DNA from: Novosphingobium pokkalii | Lineage (GTDB): Bacteria; Pseudomonadota; Alphaproteobacteria; Sphingomonadales; Sphingomonadaceae | Assembly: GCF_014652855.1 (NCBI RefSeq) | Contig: NZ_BMZP01000002.1 | Span: forward strand, 298,517-362,516 | Direction: 5' to 3' | Length of the DNA stretch: 64,000 nucleotides | Part shown: positions 24,572 to 33,206 of the stretch, one piece after another | Layout of the letters: each line of letters opens with the position of its first letter | Numbering within the stretch: the stretch's first letter is position 1 | Translations under genes and position numbers: made by a program | Notes under the pieces: generated by a model | Database searches by the model: none | What the model saw: the letters and a program-made list of their open reading frames with translations, nothing else | What the model was told of the DNA's origin: nothing

Positions 24572-25687
24572 TCAGATCTGGAAATCGGCGGCAAGGCCGT
24601 CCTCTGCGGGGGCGAGATCTTCCGGGCCGAGCGTCAGCGTCAGCGATGCCCGCGTGCCAGGCATGGCCTGGCCGGGGTGAACCGGTGCATGGGCCAGCCG
24701 CGCACCGCGCGAACGGGTGAGGGCATCGATCAGCCGGGTGCCGAGCCCGGTGCCCTGGACCGAGCCATCGGGCGGCATGCCCTGGCCATCGTCTTCCACG
24801 CTCAGTGTCAGCAAGGTGTTGCCACCTGCTGCCTCGGCCAAGCGCAGGGTGACCCGCACTTGGCCCTCGGCCTCGGCGGGATAGGCATATTTGCAGGCGT
24901 TGCCGACCAGCTCGTTGGCGGCCAGCCCGATCGTCACGGCCAGGTCCGTCTTGACCCGTGCCGCGTCGGCATCGACCGTCACCGTGCGGGTGCGATGGGT
25001 GGACCAGGCCTCTCCCATGTCGCTGGCCAGGGCGGCGAGGTATTCGTCGATGGCAACGAATTCCACGTCGTTGGACGTATAGAGCCGGCGGTTGACCTGG
25101 GCGATCGTGGCGATGCGCTGGTGCGCGCGGTGCAGCGCGTCACGCGCCGCGGCATTGTCCACGCTGCGCGCCTGCATCGAAACGAAAGCCATGACCATCT
25201 GGAGATTGTTGGCCACGCGGTGGTTCACTTCGCGCAGCAATGCTTCGAGCCGGGCATTGCTGGCGCGCAGGTCTTCCTCGGCGCGGTCCCGCGCGCGGCG
25301 CAGTGCGGCCGCTTCCAGCACCTGGTCGAAACTTTGCGCCAGCAGGTCGAAGAAATCCTCGCCCACGGTCTTGACCACATAGTCCTGCGCACCGGCCTTG
25401 AGCGCGGCCACGGCAATGCGGCTTTCCTCCGAACCGGTGACGTAGACGATCGGTGGGCAATCGGGGAGCGCGCGCAGACCCTCCAGCGTGGAAAGGCCGT
25501 CGCGGCCAGGCATGTAGTGGTCCACGGCGACCAGGTCGAAGCGTTCGCGCGCGGTCAGCGCCACGCCTTCATCGCCGCTGGCGGCGGTCGTGATGGTGTA
25601 GCCCTTGCGCGCCAGAACGCGCGCGGCGAGGCGCCGCAACCCCTCGTCGTCATCAATATAGAGAATGCGCGCGGCTGGCGGGTTCAA
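24572..25687 (-). CDS. Response regulator receiver fused to HisKA_2-type histidine kinase
   Basis: A 371-residue hybrid. Residues 7-125 form a receiver domain with phosphoacceptor Asp56 (DLVAVDHYMPG) and the T/K switch residues (VTGS, VVKT). After a short coiled coil (about 128-155) comes the dimerisation/phosphoacceptor region with His156 in LREVNHRVANNLQMV, the HisKA_2/HWE-like class, and a HATPase domain (ANELVGNACKYA, EDDGQGMP, GTGLGTRLI). Such kinases often feed PhyR or single-domain regulators in sphingomonads. Its ATG overlaps the stop of the preceding response regulator by four bases, so the two are translationally coupled. Confidence 0.88.
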   Translation of the reverse strand: MNPPAARILYIDDDEGLRRLAARVLARKGYTITTAASGDEGVALTARERFDLVAVDHYMPGRDGLSTLEGLRALPDCPPIVYVTGSEESRIAVAALKAGAQDYVVKTVGEDFFDLLAQSFDQVLEAAALRRARDRAEEDLRASNARLEALLREVNHRVANNLQMVMAFVSMQARSVDNAAARDALHRAHQRIATIAQVNRRLYTSNDVEFVAIDEYLAALASDMGEAWSTHRTRTVTVDADAARVKTDLAVTIGLAANELVGNACKYAYPAEAEGQVRVTLRLAEAAGGNTLLTLSVEDDGQGMPPDGSVQGTGLGTRLIDALTRSRGARLAHAPVHPGQAMPGTRASLTLTLGPEDLAPAEDGLAADFQI

Positions 25688-26130
25688 GCCTCCTCCGCAC
25701 TCGGGATCTGGATCACCGACAGGAACAGGCCGAGTTGGCGGATCGCGTCGGCAAAGCTTTCATAGTTTACCGGCTTGGTGATGTAGACGTTGCAACCCAG
25801 ATCGTAGCAGCGCTGGATTTCCACCTTGTCGTCGGTGGTCGTCAGCACCACCACCGGCGTGCGGCGCAGCGGCCCGGCATCGCTCTTGATGCGGGCGAGG
25901 ATGTCGATCCCGCTCATGTCCGGCAAGTTGAGATCGAGCAGCACCAGCGCCGGGCCGTTGTGGCTCGGGCCATGTTCGCTTTCCAGCAGGAACGACAGCG
26001 CAGACGTGCCATCGACGAAATGGTGAATCGCGTTGGAAATGCCGGCGCGGCGGATGTTCTTCTCGATCAGACGGGCGTGACCCTCGTCGTCCTCGATCAT
26101 CACGATGTTGACGGGACGTTGATTATCCAT
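25684..26130 (-). CDS. Single-domain response regulator (Rcp1-like)
   Basis: A 148-residue stand-alone receiver. Acidic pocket EDD at about 13-15, phosphoacceptor Asp66 in VLLDLNLPDMSG, Thr in VVLTTTDD and Lys in VYITKPVNYESF are all present, and there is no output domain. Rcp1-like regulators are typical partners of phytochrome-type or CHASE-type kinases. Start ATG 26130 (MDNQRPV) lies five bases after the upstream kinase stop; an earlier ATG at 26163 would overlap that kinase. Its end overlaps the start of the hybrid kinase. Confidence 0.9.
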   Translation of the reverse strand: MDNQRPVNIVMIEDDEGHARLIEKNIRRAGISNAIHHFVDGTSALSFLLESEHGPSHNGPALVLLDLNLPDMSGIDILARIKSDAGPLRRTPVVVLTTTDDKVEIQRCYDLGCNVYITKPVNYESFADAIRQLGLFLSVIQIPSAEEA

Positions 26131-26135
26131 GGGGA

Positions 26136-27641
26136 TTATCCATTGGCTTCTGCGCCTTTCCATTCGATCGGCAGGTTGACGCGGAACGTGGCGCCCTGGC
26201 CCAGTTCCGACACCACCTCGATCACGCCGCCAAGGCGATAGGCAAGCGCACGAACATGCGCAAGACCAATGCCTTCGCCCGGCTGGTCCTGCACGCCCGA
26301 ACGGCGGAAAAGATCGAAGATGCGCTCGTGATCACGCGGATCGATGCCGCGCCCGTTGTCGGCCACCTCGATGATCGCCCGCCCGCGCGCCACGCTGCCG
26401 CTGACGCGGATTTCGCCGGCGCGGCCCGGCTGAAGATACTTGAGCGCATTTTCCATGAGGTTGGACAGGATCTGCTCCAGCGCGGTGCGGTCGCTGGTCA
26501 GCATCGGCAGCGGCGCGATGGTCAGGGCCGTGCCGGTCTCGGTCAGGCGATGCTGCATCGTGTCGGCGATCGAGCGGACCAGGGCATTGAGATCGAGCAG
26601 TTCGGGGGCCAGCGTGCGCCGCCCTTCGCGCGAAAGGCGCAGGATCGCGTTGATCAGGCGGTCCATCTTCTGCGTGGAGCTGCGGATGAAGCCGATCGCT
26701 TCGGGCAGGTCTTCCTCCACCGCGCGGCGTACCTCCACTGGCGAGGGAATCGTGCTGCCCGGCTCGGCCGGATCGTCGAGCGAGCGGGCGATGACCTTGG
26801 TCGCCGCTTCCAGTTCGGCGGTGAAGCCCATGACGTTGACCAGGGGCGAGCGCAGGTCGTGGCTGACGATATAGGCAAAGCGCTGGATTTCGGCATTGGC
26901 GCGTTGCAGTTCGGTGGTGCGCGAATCAACCAGCTTTTCCAGATCGGCGTTGAGTGCGCTCAGTTCCAGGCGAGACCCACGCAATTCGCGCAGCGTGCGC
27001 CGCACCAGCAGGATCGTGGCCGTGGCGACGGTCAGGATCAGCAGGGCGATCCCCACCAGCACCAGGTTGAAGGTACGCAAGGTCTGCGTCTGCACCGCCT
27101 CGCGCTGGCGCAGCAGCGTGCGCTCCTCGTCGCCCATGGCATCGGCCACCTGGCGGATTTCGCGGATGTGCAGCACCACCGGATCGTGGAAGAAGTCGCT
27201 GCGCAGCGCTGCCTGGGCGCTCTTGCCACGGCTGCGTTCCAGCTTTTCGGCGTTGACGTAATCGGTCAGCAGGCGGCGCATGTGGCGGATGTTGGCGGCC
27301 TGGTCGGGGTTGTCCGCCGTCTTGCGCTCCACGCTGTCAAGATCGGCCAGGGCACTGGCGAGCGCGGTGTCGAACAAGGTGTTGAACGCGGGATCGTCGC
27401 TCAGCAGGCGGCCGCGTCGCGCCGTTTCCATCCGCTCGGTCTTGCTGGCAAAGGCGCCGATGCGGGCCTGCACTTCCAGTGTATGTGCCACCCAGCGCTC
27501 GCTGTCGGTGTTGCGCTTCTGCGTCCATAGCGCGGCGGCGAGGCCGGCGAGCAGCGCGGCAAAGCCGATCGTCAGCAGGGTGAGGATGAAACGGTTGACC
27601 CGGGCATCCCTGCCCAGCGCGGTCAGTTTGGTCGATTGCAT
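26136..27641 (-). CDS. Membrane sensor histidine kinase with CHASE3 domain
   Basis: A 501-residue kinase. TM1 is at about 18-40 and TM2 at about 191-213; between them is a CHASE3-type extracytoplasmic sensor domain (ETARRGRLLSDDPAF). A coiled coil (about 218-252) leads to HisKA with His261 in FAYIVSHDLRSPLVNVMGF, then HATPase with NLMENALKY, VADNGRGID and GEGIGLAHVRAL. The domain plan resembles phytochrome-like kinases with the sensor swapped. It is first of a three-gene operon with the response regulator and the receiver-kinase. ATG 27641 has AAGGG upstream; the frame is open further but there the sequence is not protein-like. Confidence 0.9.
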   Translation of the reverse strand: MQSTKLTALGRDARVNRFILTLLTIGFAALLAGLAAALWTQKRNTDSERWVAHTLEVQARIGAFASKTERMETARRGRLLSDDPAFNTLFDTALASALADLDSVERKTADNPDQAANIRHMRRLLTDYVNAEKLERSRGKSAQAALRSDFFHDPVVLHIREIRQVADAMGDEERTLLRQREAVQTQTLRTFNLVLVGIALLILTVATATILLVRRTLRELRGSRLELSALNADLEKLVDSRTTELQRANAEIQRFAYIVSHDLRSPLVNVMGFTAELEAATKVIARSLDDPAEPGSTIPSPVEVRRAVEEDLPEAIGFIRSSTQKMDRLINAILRLSREGRRTLAPELLDLNALVRSIADTMQHRLTETGTALTIAPLPMLTSDRTALEQILSNLMENALKYLQPGRAGEIRVSGSVARGRAIIEVADNGRGIDPRDHERIFDLFRRSGVQDQPGEGIGLAHVRALAYRLGGVIEVVSELGQGATFRVNLPIEWKGAEANG

Positions 27642-27712
27642 TGAAACCCTTCCCGCGCGACTCACGAATGTCCGGCCCGATGATTTTGCTTGAGGCGCGC
27701 GCCCGCGCTTCA

Positions 27713-27737
27713 AATGCCGATTGGCGTCGATGGTTCC
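27713..27737 (-). promoter_or_regulatory. Possible EcfG-type promoter of the sensory operon
   Basis: On the minus strand GGAAC (27733-27737), 16 bases, then CATT (27713-27716) is one base off the alphaproteobacterial general-stress consensus GGAAC-N16/17-CGTT. It lies about 70 bases before the kinase start. It would put the operon under EcfG/PhyR control; the match may be chance. Confidence 0.35.
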
Positions 27738-27804
27738 AGCGCAACCGCATTTTGCGACGAACCGTGTGCGGTTGCCATTCCGTCCGGCCCGGCGTCGCCG
27801 ATGC

Positions 27805-27843
27805 AAAAAAGGGGCGCGAACCGGCTGGTTCACGCCCCTTTTT
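27805..27843 (-). terminator. Strong, nearly symmetric terminator after the rhlE-like gene
   Basis: AAAAAAGGGGCGCGAACC, loop GGCT, GGTTCACGCCCCTTTTTT: a long stem with A-run before and T-run after. On the minus strand it ends the helicase transcript 27 bases after its stop; on the plus strand it would work as well. It separates the helicase gene from the sensory operon. Confidence 0.9.
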
Positions 27844-27869
27844 CCATGTGTCAGGCCATCCCGGCGGGA

Positions 27870-29450
27870 TCAGACCACGCGGCGCACCTTGTTGCGGTGC
27901 TGGCCGGTCGTGGCCGGACCGCGCGGGCGGAAACGGCGCTTGGCCGCTGCTTCGCCACCGGCGTCGTGCCGCGCTGCCTCGCTGCGTCCACCGTCGGAAC
28001 GACCGCCTTCGGGGCGAGGGCCGCCACGGCCACGATCCTGGCCAGTGCGTTCGCCGCGTGCCCGATCCCCATGGGCGCGTTCACCCTGGACCCGATCGCC
28101 GCCCTGCGAGCGGTCGTCACGGCGCTCGGGGCGGCCACCGTCGCGACGCCCACCGTCACGGCGTCCAGCATCATGACGGGCCCCATCCTGGCGCCCACCA
28201 TCGCGGCGGCCACCGCCGGCGCGGCCGCGCGGCTGGTCGCGGCGTGCTTCGTTCTCTTCGCCAGCCGGGCGGCGGGCGGGAGCGGGCAGGCGGGCGGCAT
28301 CGGCCAGGAAGTTTTCCGGCAGCGGCATGACGTCGGGCTTCACCTTGGTGAGCCGTTCGATGTCGCGCAGGTAGGGCTTTTCATCGGGCGCGCAGAAGCT
28401 GATCGCCACGCCATCGGCGCCGGCGCGCGCGGTGCGGCCGATGCGGTGCACGTATTGCTCGGGCACGTTGGGCAGTTCGAAGTTGAACACGTGGCTCACC
28501 CCCGAAACGTCGATGCCGCGTGCGGCGATGTCGGTCGCCACCAGGATCGGGCAGGAGCCCTGGCGGAAGGCTTCGAGGGCGGCGGTGCGCTGCGCCTGGC
28601 TCTTGTTGCCGTGGATGGCGCGGGCGTCGATCCCGGCGGCGGCCAGGTTGCGGGCCACGCGGTCCGCGCCATGCTTGGTGCGGGTGAACACGATGCCGCG
28701 ATCGAGCTGCTTTTCGGCCAGCAGGCGGCGCACCGTCAGCGAGAGCAGCGCCTGCTTTTCCGGCTGGTTGAGGAAGCTGACGAACTGCTCCACCCGTTCC
28801 GCCGTGGTCGATTGCGGGGCCACTTCCACGCGCACCGGGTTCTTGATGAACTGCTTGCCGAGGTCTTCGATCGACTTGGGCATGGTGGCGGAGAAGAACA
28901 GGCTCTGGCGCTTGGCCGGCAGCAGGTTGGCCACGCGCTTGAGCGCATGGATGAAGCCCAGGTCCATCATCTGGTCGGCTTCGTCGAGCACGAAGATCTC
29001 GGTGCGGCCGATGGTCAGCGCGCGATTGTCGATCAGGTCGAGCAGGCGGCCCGGCGTTGCCACCAGGATGTCCACGCCGGGCACCAGGCGGCGGGCCTGC
29101 TTGCCGATGGGAATGCCACCGAACACGCAATCGACCGTCAGGCGCAGGTTCTTGGCGTAGCCCTTGATGTTGTCGGCGATCTGCGCGGCCAGTTCGCGCG
29201 TGGGCGAAAGCACCAGCATGCGGCAAGAGGCGGGCTTGCGCGGCTGCGGATCGGCGGCCAGGCGGTGCAGCGAGGGGAGGGCGAACGCGGCGGTCTTGCC
29301 GGTGCCGGTCTGGGCGATGCCCAGGAGATCGCGCCCTTCCAGCAGCGCGGGGATCGACTGGCGCTGGATCGGGGTGGGATCGTTGTAGCCCTTGGTTTCA
29401 AGCGCGCGGAGAATCGGCTCGGCAAGGCCAAGGTCGGAAAAATAGGACAT
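27870..29450 (-). CDS. DEAD-box RNA helicase, RhlE type
   Basis: A 526-residue ATP-dependent RNA helicase for ribosome biogenesis and RNA turnover. The Q motif (GYNDPTPIQRQSIP, about 21-34), motif I AQTGTGKT (46-53), PTRELAAQ, motif II DEAD (about 158), SAT, and the helicase C motifs GIVFTRTKHGADR, ATDIAARGIDV and HRIGRTARAG are complete. From about residue 385 the tail is a long low-complexity Arg/Gly/Asp/His extension (RRDGGRQDGARHD), as in alphaproteobacterial RhlE, probably RNA-binding. ATG 29450 (MSYFSDLGL) is the conserved start. Confidence 0.92.
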   Translation of the reverse strand: MSYFSDLGLAEPILRALETKGYNDPTPIQRQSIPALLEGRDLLGIAQTGTGKTAAFALPSLHRLAADPQPRKPASCRMLVLSPTRELAAQIADNIKGYAKNLRLTVDCVFGGIPIGKQARRLVPGVDILVATPGRLLDLIDNRALTIGRTEIFVLDEADQMMDLGFIHALKRVANLLPAKRQSLFFSATMPKSIEDLGKQFIKNPVRVEVAPQSTTAERVEQFVSFLNQPEKQALLSLTVRRLLAEKQLDRGIVFTRTKHGADRVARNLAAAGIDARAIHGNKSQAQRTAALEAFRQGSCPILVATDIAARGIDVSGVSHVFNFELPNVPEQYVHRIGRTARAGADGVAISFCAPDEKPYLRDIERLTKVKPDVMPLPENFLADAARLPAPARRPAGEENEARRDQPRGRAGGGRRDGGRQDGARHDAGRRDGGRRDGGRPERRDDRSQGGDRVQGERAHGDRARGERTGQDRGRGGPRPEGGRSDGGRSEAARHDAGGEAAAKRRFRPRGPATTGQHRNKVRRVV

Positions 29451-29719
29451 GCAATTCCAATGCTTATCAATGCCTCCCGGCGCCGGTCGCAAAAAGGGCG
29501 ACGGGCGCATGGGTGCAGGGTCGAACGTGCGACCCCTTGCGTGATAAAGGGAGGCGGGTGGGGCACGATGCGCGCGGCCGGGGCGGATCGTGCCGACTTG
29601 ACGGCGATCTCACGCTTGCCCGGGCCTCTGTCACCAGCCACGCGAGCGTGGCGGGCGCATCGCACCTGCTGGCGCTGCCTTTACGCGCGAATGCTGCGCT
29701 GCGCAAGGAAATTGCGCGC

Positions 29720-29929
29720 ATGGGCGCCGAGCCCTATGGCGGCGCGATGGACGCCCCACCCAGTCCCTGTACCGGCGTTTGCACGATCGATCCGGCCAGC
29801 ACGCTGTGCCAGGGTTGCGCCCGCACGCTGACGGAAATCACCGCCTGGTACCGCGCTGGGCCGGCAGAAAAGCAAGCGATCCTGGTGCGTTGCAAAAAAC
29901 GCCTTGCCAGCGGCAGCAAGGCCTCTTAA
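29720..29929 (+). CDS. DUF1289 domain protein
   Basis: A small protein of 69 residues with four Cys in the DUF1289 pattern, PSPCTGVCTIDPASTLCQGCARTLTEITAWY, followed by a basic tail. The Cys quartet suggests a bound metal or iron-sulphur cluster. Function unknown. ATG 29720 or ATG 29747 (MDAPPSP) are both possible starts; the longer one adds nine residues. The Mn riboswitch begins 15 bases after the stop. Confidence 0.82.
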   Translation: MGAEPYGGAMDAPPSPCTGVCTIDPASTLCQGCARTLTEITAWYRAGPAEKQAILVRCKKRLASGSKAS

Positions 29930-29943
29930 CCGCACCGCCACGT

Positions 29944-30058
29944 CACTTGGGGAGTAGCCACCGCGCATCGGCGCGGCGCCCTGCGTCAACATGCTTGGTC
30001 GAGAGGCCATGGCGCGGGCAGAGGCAGGCCGGATGGGCCTGCTGCGGGCAAGACCAAA
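29944..30058 (+). promoter_or_regulatory. yybP-ykoY manganese riboswitch
   Basis: The conserved pieces of this riboswitch are in order: CTTGGGGAGTAGCC at the 5' end, GCGTCAACATGC in the middle, and CGGGCAAGACCAA at the 3' end, joined by variable stems such as CCGCGCATCGGCGCGG and GCAGGCCGGATGGGCCTGC. This is the Mn2+-sensing yybP-ykoY class. It lies about 80 bases upstream of the TMEM165/GDT1 transporter gene and should switch it on when Mn2+ is high. No gene start lies inside. Confidence 0.88.
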
Positions 30059-30139
30059 TGACAGCGCGCGATTCGCCTGGCCGGGCGGAGTCGCGGGTTG
30101 TCGTTTGTCTTCGTCTCGCCCGGCCTGGATCGTATCACC

Positions 30140-30727
30140 ATGGCACCCCTTTTCGAGGCTTTCTCCACCTCCACCGCTGTCGTCGCGCTGGCCGAAATCG
30201 GCGACAAGACGCAGTTGCTCGCCATTGTCCTGGCCACCCGCTTCAAGAAGCCGATGCCGATCGTGCTGGGCATTCTGGCAGCCACGATGGTCAACCATTT
30301 CCTCGCCGCGATGGTTGGCGTGGTCGCGGCCGACCTGCTCGACGGTCTTTGGTTCCGCTATGCCGTGGCCGCCGGCTTCCTGGCCATGGGGCTGTGGACG
30401 CTGGTGCCCGACAAGCTCGATGACGACGACGATGCGGCCAGGCCCGCCCGCTTCGGCGCGTTCCTGACCACCGTCGTGGCCTTCTTCCTGGTGGAAATGG
30501 GTGACAAGACCCAGGTGGCAACGATTGCGCTGGGCGCGCGCTTCCACGATGCCCTGGCCGTGACGGCAGGCACCACGTTGGGCATGATGCTGGCCAATGT
30601 GCCCGCCGTGTTCCTGGGCAACGCCCTGATCGCGCGCGTGCCGATGAACCTGGTGCGCCTGGTCGCCGCCGCGCTGTTCATCGTGATCGGCGCCTGGCTG
30701 CTGGCACAGACTGCGGGCCTGGTCTGA
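30140..30727 (+). CDS. TMEM165/GDT1 family transporter, probable Mn2+ exporter
   Basis: A 195-residue membrane protein with the two family signatures E-x-G-D-K-T: EIGDKTQ at 19-25 and EMGDKTQ at 119-125, one per three-helix half. The halves are joined by an acidic loop DKLDDDDD (about 91-98). UPF0016/GDT1 proteins move Mn2+ or Ca2+ out of the cytoplasm; the Mn riboswitch upstream points to Mn2+ export (inference from context). ATG 30140 is chosen because it starts the first helix directly; an ATG at 30098 would add a stretch that is not conserved. Confidence 0.9.
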   Translation: MAPLFEAFSTSTAVVALAEIGDKTQLLAIVLATRFKKPMPIVLGILAATMVNHFLAAMVGVVAADLLDGLWFRYAVAAGFLAMGLWTLVPDKLDDDDDAARPARFGAFLTTVVAFFLVEMGDKTQVATIALGARFHDALAVTAGTTLGMMLANVPAVFLGNALIARVPMNLVRLVAAALFIVIGAWLLAQTAGLV

Positions 30728-30749
30728 CGGCCTTTGGGCTTGGCTCATG

Positions 30750-30946
30750 GGGGCTTCGACATGCTCAGCCCGAACGGTTTTGAAGGATCAACTCTTCACT
30801 TCCGTTCGCCCTGAGCCTGTCGAAGGGCGCATGCACAGCGCTCGCCTGCAAGGGGCTTCGACAAACTCAGCCCGAACGGGGTAAAGGTTTGAAATCCGTT
30901 CGCCCAGAGCTTGTCGAAGGGCCTGTCCTGAGCCTGTCGAAGGGCC
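30750..30946. repeat. Cluster of REP-like inverted repeats
   Basis: Several copies of one unit, GGCTTCGACATGCTCAGCCC-GAACGG, occur in alternating orientation: 30750-30777, 30802-30827, 30852-30880, 30895-30922 and a partial one to 30946. They pair to form two hairpins. The cluster lies between the convergent transporter and nupC genes and probably ends or stabilises both transcripts. The same family recurs at 54972-55105. Confidence 0.8.
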
Positions 30947-30956
30947 AGTCCCCAGC

Positions 30957-32219
30957 TCAGAGAGACAGGAACAGCCCCGCCAGCGCCGCGCTCATCAGGT
31001 TGGAGAGAGCGCCGGCGCACAGCGCCTTGATGCCCAGGCGCGCGATCACCGTGCGCTGGTTGGGCGCCAGGCCGCCGGTCACGGCCATCTGGATGGCGAT
31101 CGACGAGAAGTTGGCAAAGCCGCACAGCGCGAAGGTGACGATGGCGATGGTGTGGTCGGACAGGCCCTTGGCCTCTTGCAGATCGATGAAGCCGACGAAT
31201 TCGTTGAGCACGATCTTGGTGCCGAACAGGCCGCCCGCCTGCATCGCCTCGGCCCAGTTGGGCGCGCCGAGCAGCAGGAACACCGGCGCGAAGATCGGCG
31301 CCAGGATCTGCTGGAACGTCAGCCCCGGATGGCCGAAGAAGCCGCCGGCCCAGCCGAGCATGCCGTTGGCCAGCGCGATCAGCGCGACGAAGGCGAGCAG
31401 CATCGCGCCCACCGCCACGGCCAGCTTCACCCCGGTCTGCGCCCCTTGCGCGGCGGCCATGATCAGGTTGGCCGGGCGCTGTTCTTCGGGCGCTTCTTCC
31501 AGCGAGGGCTTGATGTGCGGATTGGTCAGCGCGGCATCGCCTTCCACTGCATCGTGCAGCGGCGGCGTATCTGGCATGATCAGCTTGCCCATGAACACCC
31601 CGCCCGGGGCAGACATGAACGCGGCTGCCACGAGATAGTCCACCCGGACGCCAAGGCCGGCATAGGCCGCCAGGATCGTGCCGGCCACGCCGGCCATGCC
31701 CACGCTCATCACCGTGAAGATCTGGCTGGGGGTGAGCGCGGCGAGATAGGGGCGGATCACCAAGGGGGATTCGCTCTGCCCCACGAAGATGTTGGCCGCC
31801 GCGCACAGCGATTCCACGCGGCTGATCCCGGTGACCTTTTCCAGCGCGCCGCCGATCCAGCGGATCACCAGCGGCATGATGCCCAGGTAATAGAGGATCG
31901 AGATCAGCGCCGCGAAGAACACGATCGGCGGCAGCACGGCGATCGCCACGCTCTTGCCGCCCAGTTCCGCGCTGGCCAGGTTGCCGAACACGAACTCCAC
32001 CCCGGCGCGGGAATAGGACAGCAACTGCTCCACCGCATGGGCCGCGCCTTGCAGCGCCGCCTTGCCCGGCGGGAAGCTGAGCACCAGCGCCGCCAGTCCC
32101 GCCTGGAGCGCGAAGGCGGGCAGCACCACCCGCCAGCGGATCGCGCGGCGGTTGGACGAGAGCAGGAATGCGATGGCAAACAGCAGCGCCATGCCGCCAA
32201 GACTGGAAAGAATGCGCAT
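30957..32219 (-). CDS. nupC: Concentrative nucleoside transporter, NupC type
   Basis: A 420-residue CNT-family Na+ or H+ coupled nucleoside uptake protein with about eleven predicted TM segments in the N-terminal, gate and C-terminal CNT domains. The nucleoside-site motif GQSESPLVIRPYL (about residue 150), GTKIVLNEFVGF, and CGFANFSSIAIQMAVTGGLAPNQR near the end are typical of the family. ATG 32219 is chosen; further upstream in-frame sequence overlaps the divergent yhhQ promoter. Its end lies inside the REP-like repeat cluster. Confidence 0.92.
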   Translation of the reverse strand: MRILSSLGGMALLFAIAFLLSSNRRAIRWRVVLPAFALQAGLAALVLSFPPGKAALQGAAHAVEQLLSYSRAGVEFVFGNLASAELGGKSVAIAVLPPIVFFAALISILYYLGIMPLVIRWIGGALEKVTGISRVESLCAAANIFVGQSESPLVIRPYLAALTPSQIFTVMSVGMAGVAGTILAAYAGLGVRVDYLVAAAFMSAPGGVFMGKLIMPDTPPLHDAVEGDAALTNPHIKPSLEEAPEEQRPANLIMAAAQGAQTGVKLAVAVGAMLLAFVALIALANGMLGWAGGFFGHPGLTFQQILAPIFAPVFLLLGAPNWAEAMQAGGLFGTKIVLNEFVGFIDLQEAKGLSDHTIAIVTFALCGFANFSSIAIQMAVTGGLAPNQRTVIARLGIKALCAGALSNLMSAALAGLFLSL

Positions 32220-32311
32220 GGCGGGATCGCCAACTCCGCTTGTTTGGAATTTAGACGGTTTCGTTCCTAACCATATTTGGCGCCGCGTCAAAATCAGGAT
32301 AGAGGCGAACG

Positions 32312-33001
32312 ATGGAAAAGATGGCCCCATCCGCGCCGCAGCCGGCATCGCTGCCGCGCGCGCTCTTCGTGTTTGCCCTGGTTTACGGGGGTTTGGTCGT
32401 GCTCGCGGGCGTGCTGGGCGCCAAGATCGCCAGCCTGGGCACCTGGCCCCTGCTGGGCAGCCTGGCGGTGGAATCGGGCATTTTCTGCTTCCTGCTGCTG
32501 GTCGTGCTGTCCAGCACCACGGCCGAACTCTATGGCCAGAAGGCCGCGACGATGCTGGTGCGGCTGGGTTTCCTGCCGCTGATCCTGTCGATGGTGCTGC
32601 TCACCCTGGTGATCCACGCGGTGCCGCCCGCGCCGTTCTGGCAGGGGCAGGATGCCTTTGCCACGGTGCTGGGGCAGGGCGCGCGGATGCAGTTGGCCGG
32701 GCTGATTTCCTATGGCGTGTCGCAAACCCTCAACGTCCACGTCTTTGCCCGCATCGGCGGCGGGCAGGGGCAGCGCCTGATGCTGCGCGCCTGGCTCGCC
32801 AGCCTGCTGAGCCAGGTGGCCGATACCGTGCTGTTCATCACCCTGTCGTTCTGGGGCGAGAAGGGCGCCGACGGGCACCCCCTGCCGATCGGCGCGCTGA
32901 TGACCGGCCAGTTGGGCGCCAAGCTGCTGCTCTCCACCCTGATGGTGCCGCCGTTGATCTGGCTGGCGGTGCGCCTCGGTCGCAAGCTGGATCGCGCCTG
33001 A
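32312..33001 (+). CDS. yhhQ: Queuosine precursor transporter (VUT family, YhhQ)
   Basis: A 229-residue membrane protein with about six TM helices: [11 protein letters not shown] early, [27 protein letters not shown] and [19 protein letters not shown] later; the latter motifs are characteristic of VUT/YhhQ proteins that import queuine or preQ1/preQ0. ATG 32312 follows a purine-rich stretch (GAGGCGAACG). It is divergent from nupC; the 92-base gap shows no preQ1-I riboswitch. Confidence 0.88.
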   Translation: MEKMAPSAPQPASLPRALFVFALVYGGLVVLAGVLGAKIASLGTWPLLGSLAVESGIFCFLLLVVLSSTTAELYGQKAATMLVRLGFLPLILSMVLLTLVIHAVPPAPFWQGQDAFATVLGQGARMQLAGLISYGVSQTLNVHVFARIGGGQGQRLMLRAWLASLLSQVADTVLFITLSFWGEKGADGHPLPIGALMTGQLGAKLLLSTLMVPPLIWLAVRLGRKLDRA

Positions 33002-33050
33002 CGCAAATATTCACTGCAAATTCGGCGCAAGCCGTCTAAGAGCCCGTTTT

Positions 33051-33179
33051 GAAAATGCGCCATGGCGCATTTTCGTTGCGGCACCGGCCCGCTCCCCCAC
33101 CCGACCTCCCACAGGGTACTATCGTTGGGAGGTCGGGTGGGGGAGCGGGCCGGTGCCGCAAATCCGGCTTTGCCGGATT
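33051..33179. repeat. Compound palindromic element with a 35-bp perfect inverted repeat
   Basis: Three hairpins in a row between yhhQ and argB. First, a 24-bp perfect palindrome GAAAATGCGCCATGGCGCATTTTC (two 12-bp halves), at 33051-33074. Second, 33077-33111 and 33126-33160 are 35-bp exact inverted copies separated by a 14-base loop. Third, AAATCCGGC-TTT-GCCGGATTT at 33160-33180. No coding sequence is involved. It may be a REP/BIME-like element, transcript terminator of yhhQ, or both. Confidence 0.85.
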
Positions 33180-33206
33180 TCCACACAGTCTTTAAGGCGC
33201 GCCATC

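Noticed and set aside
32220..32311. preQ1 riboswitch in front of yhhQ
   Set aside because: The 92-base gap lacks the short hairpin with the CUAxxA tail expected for preQ1-I.
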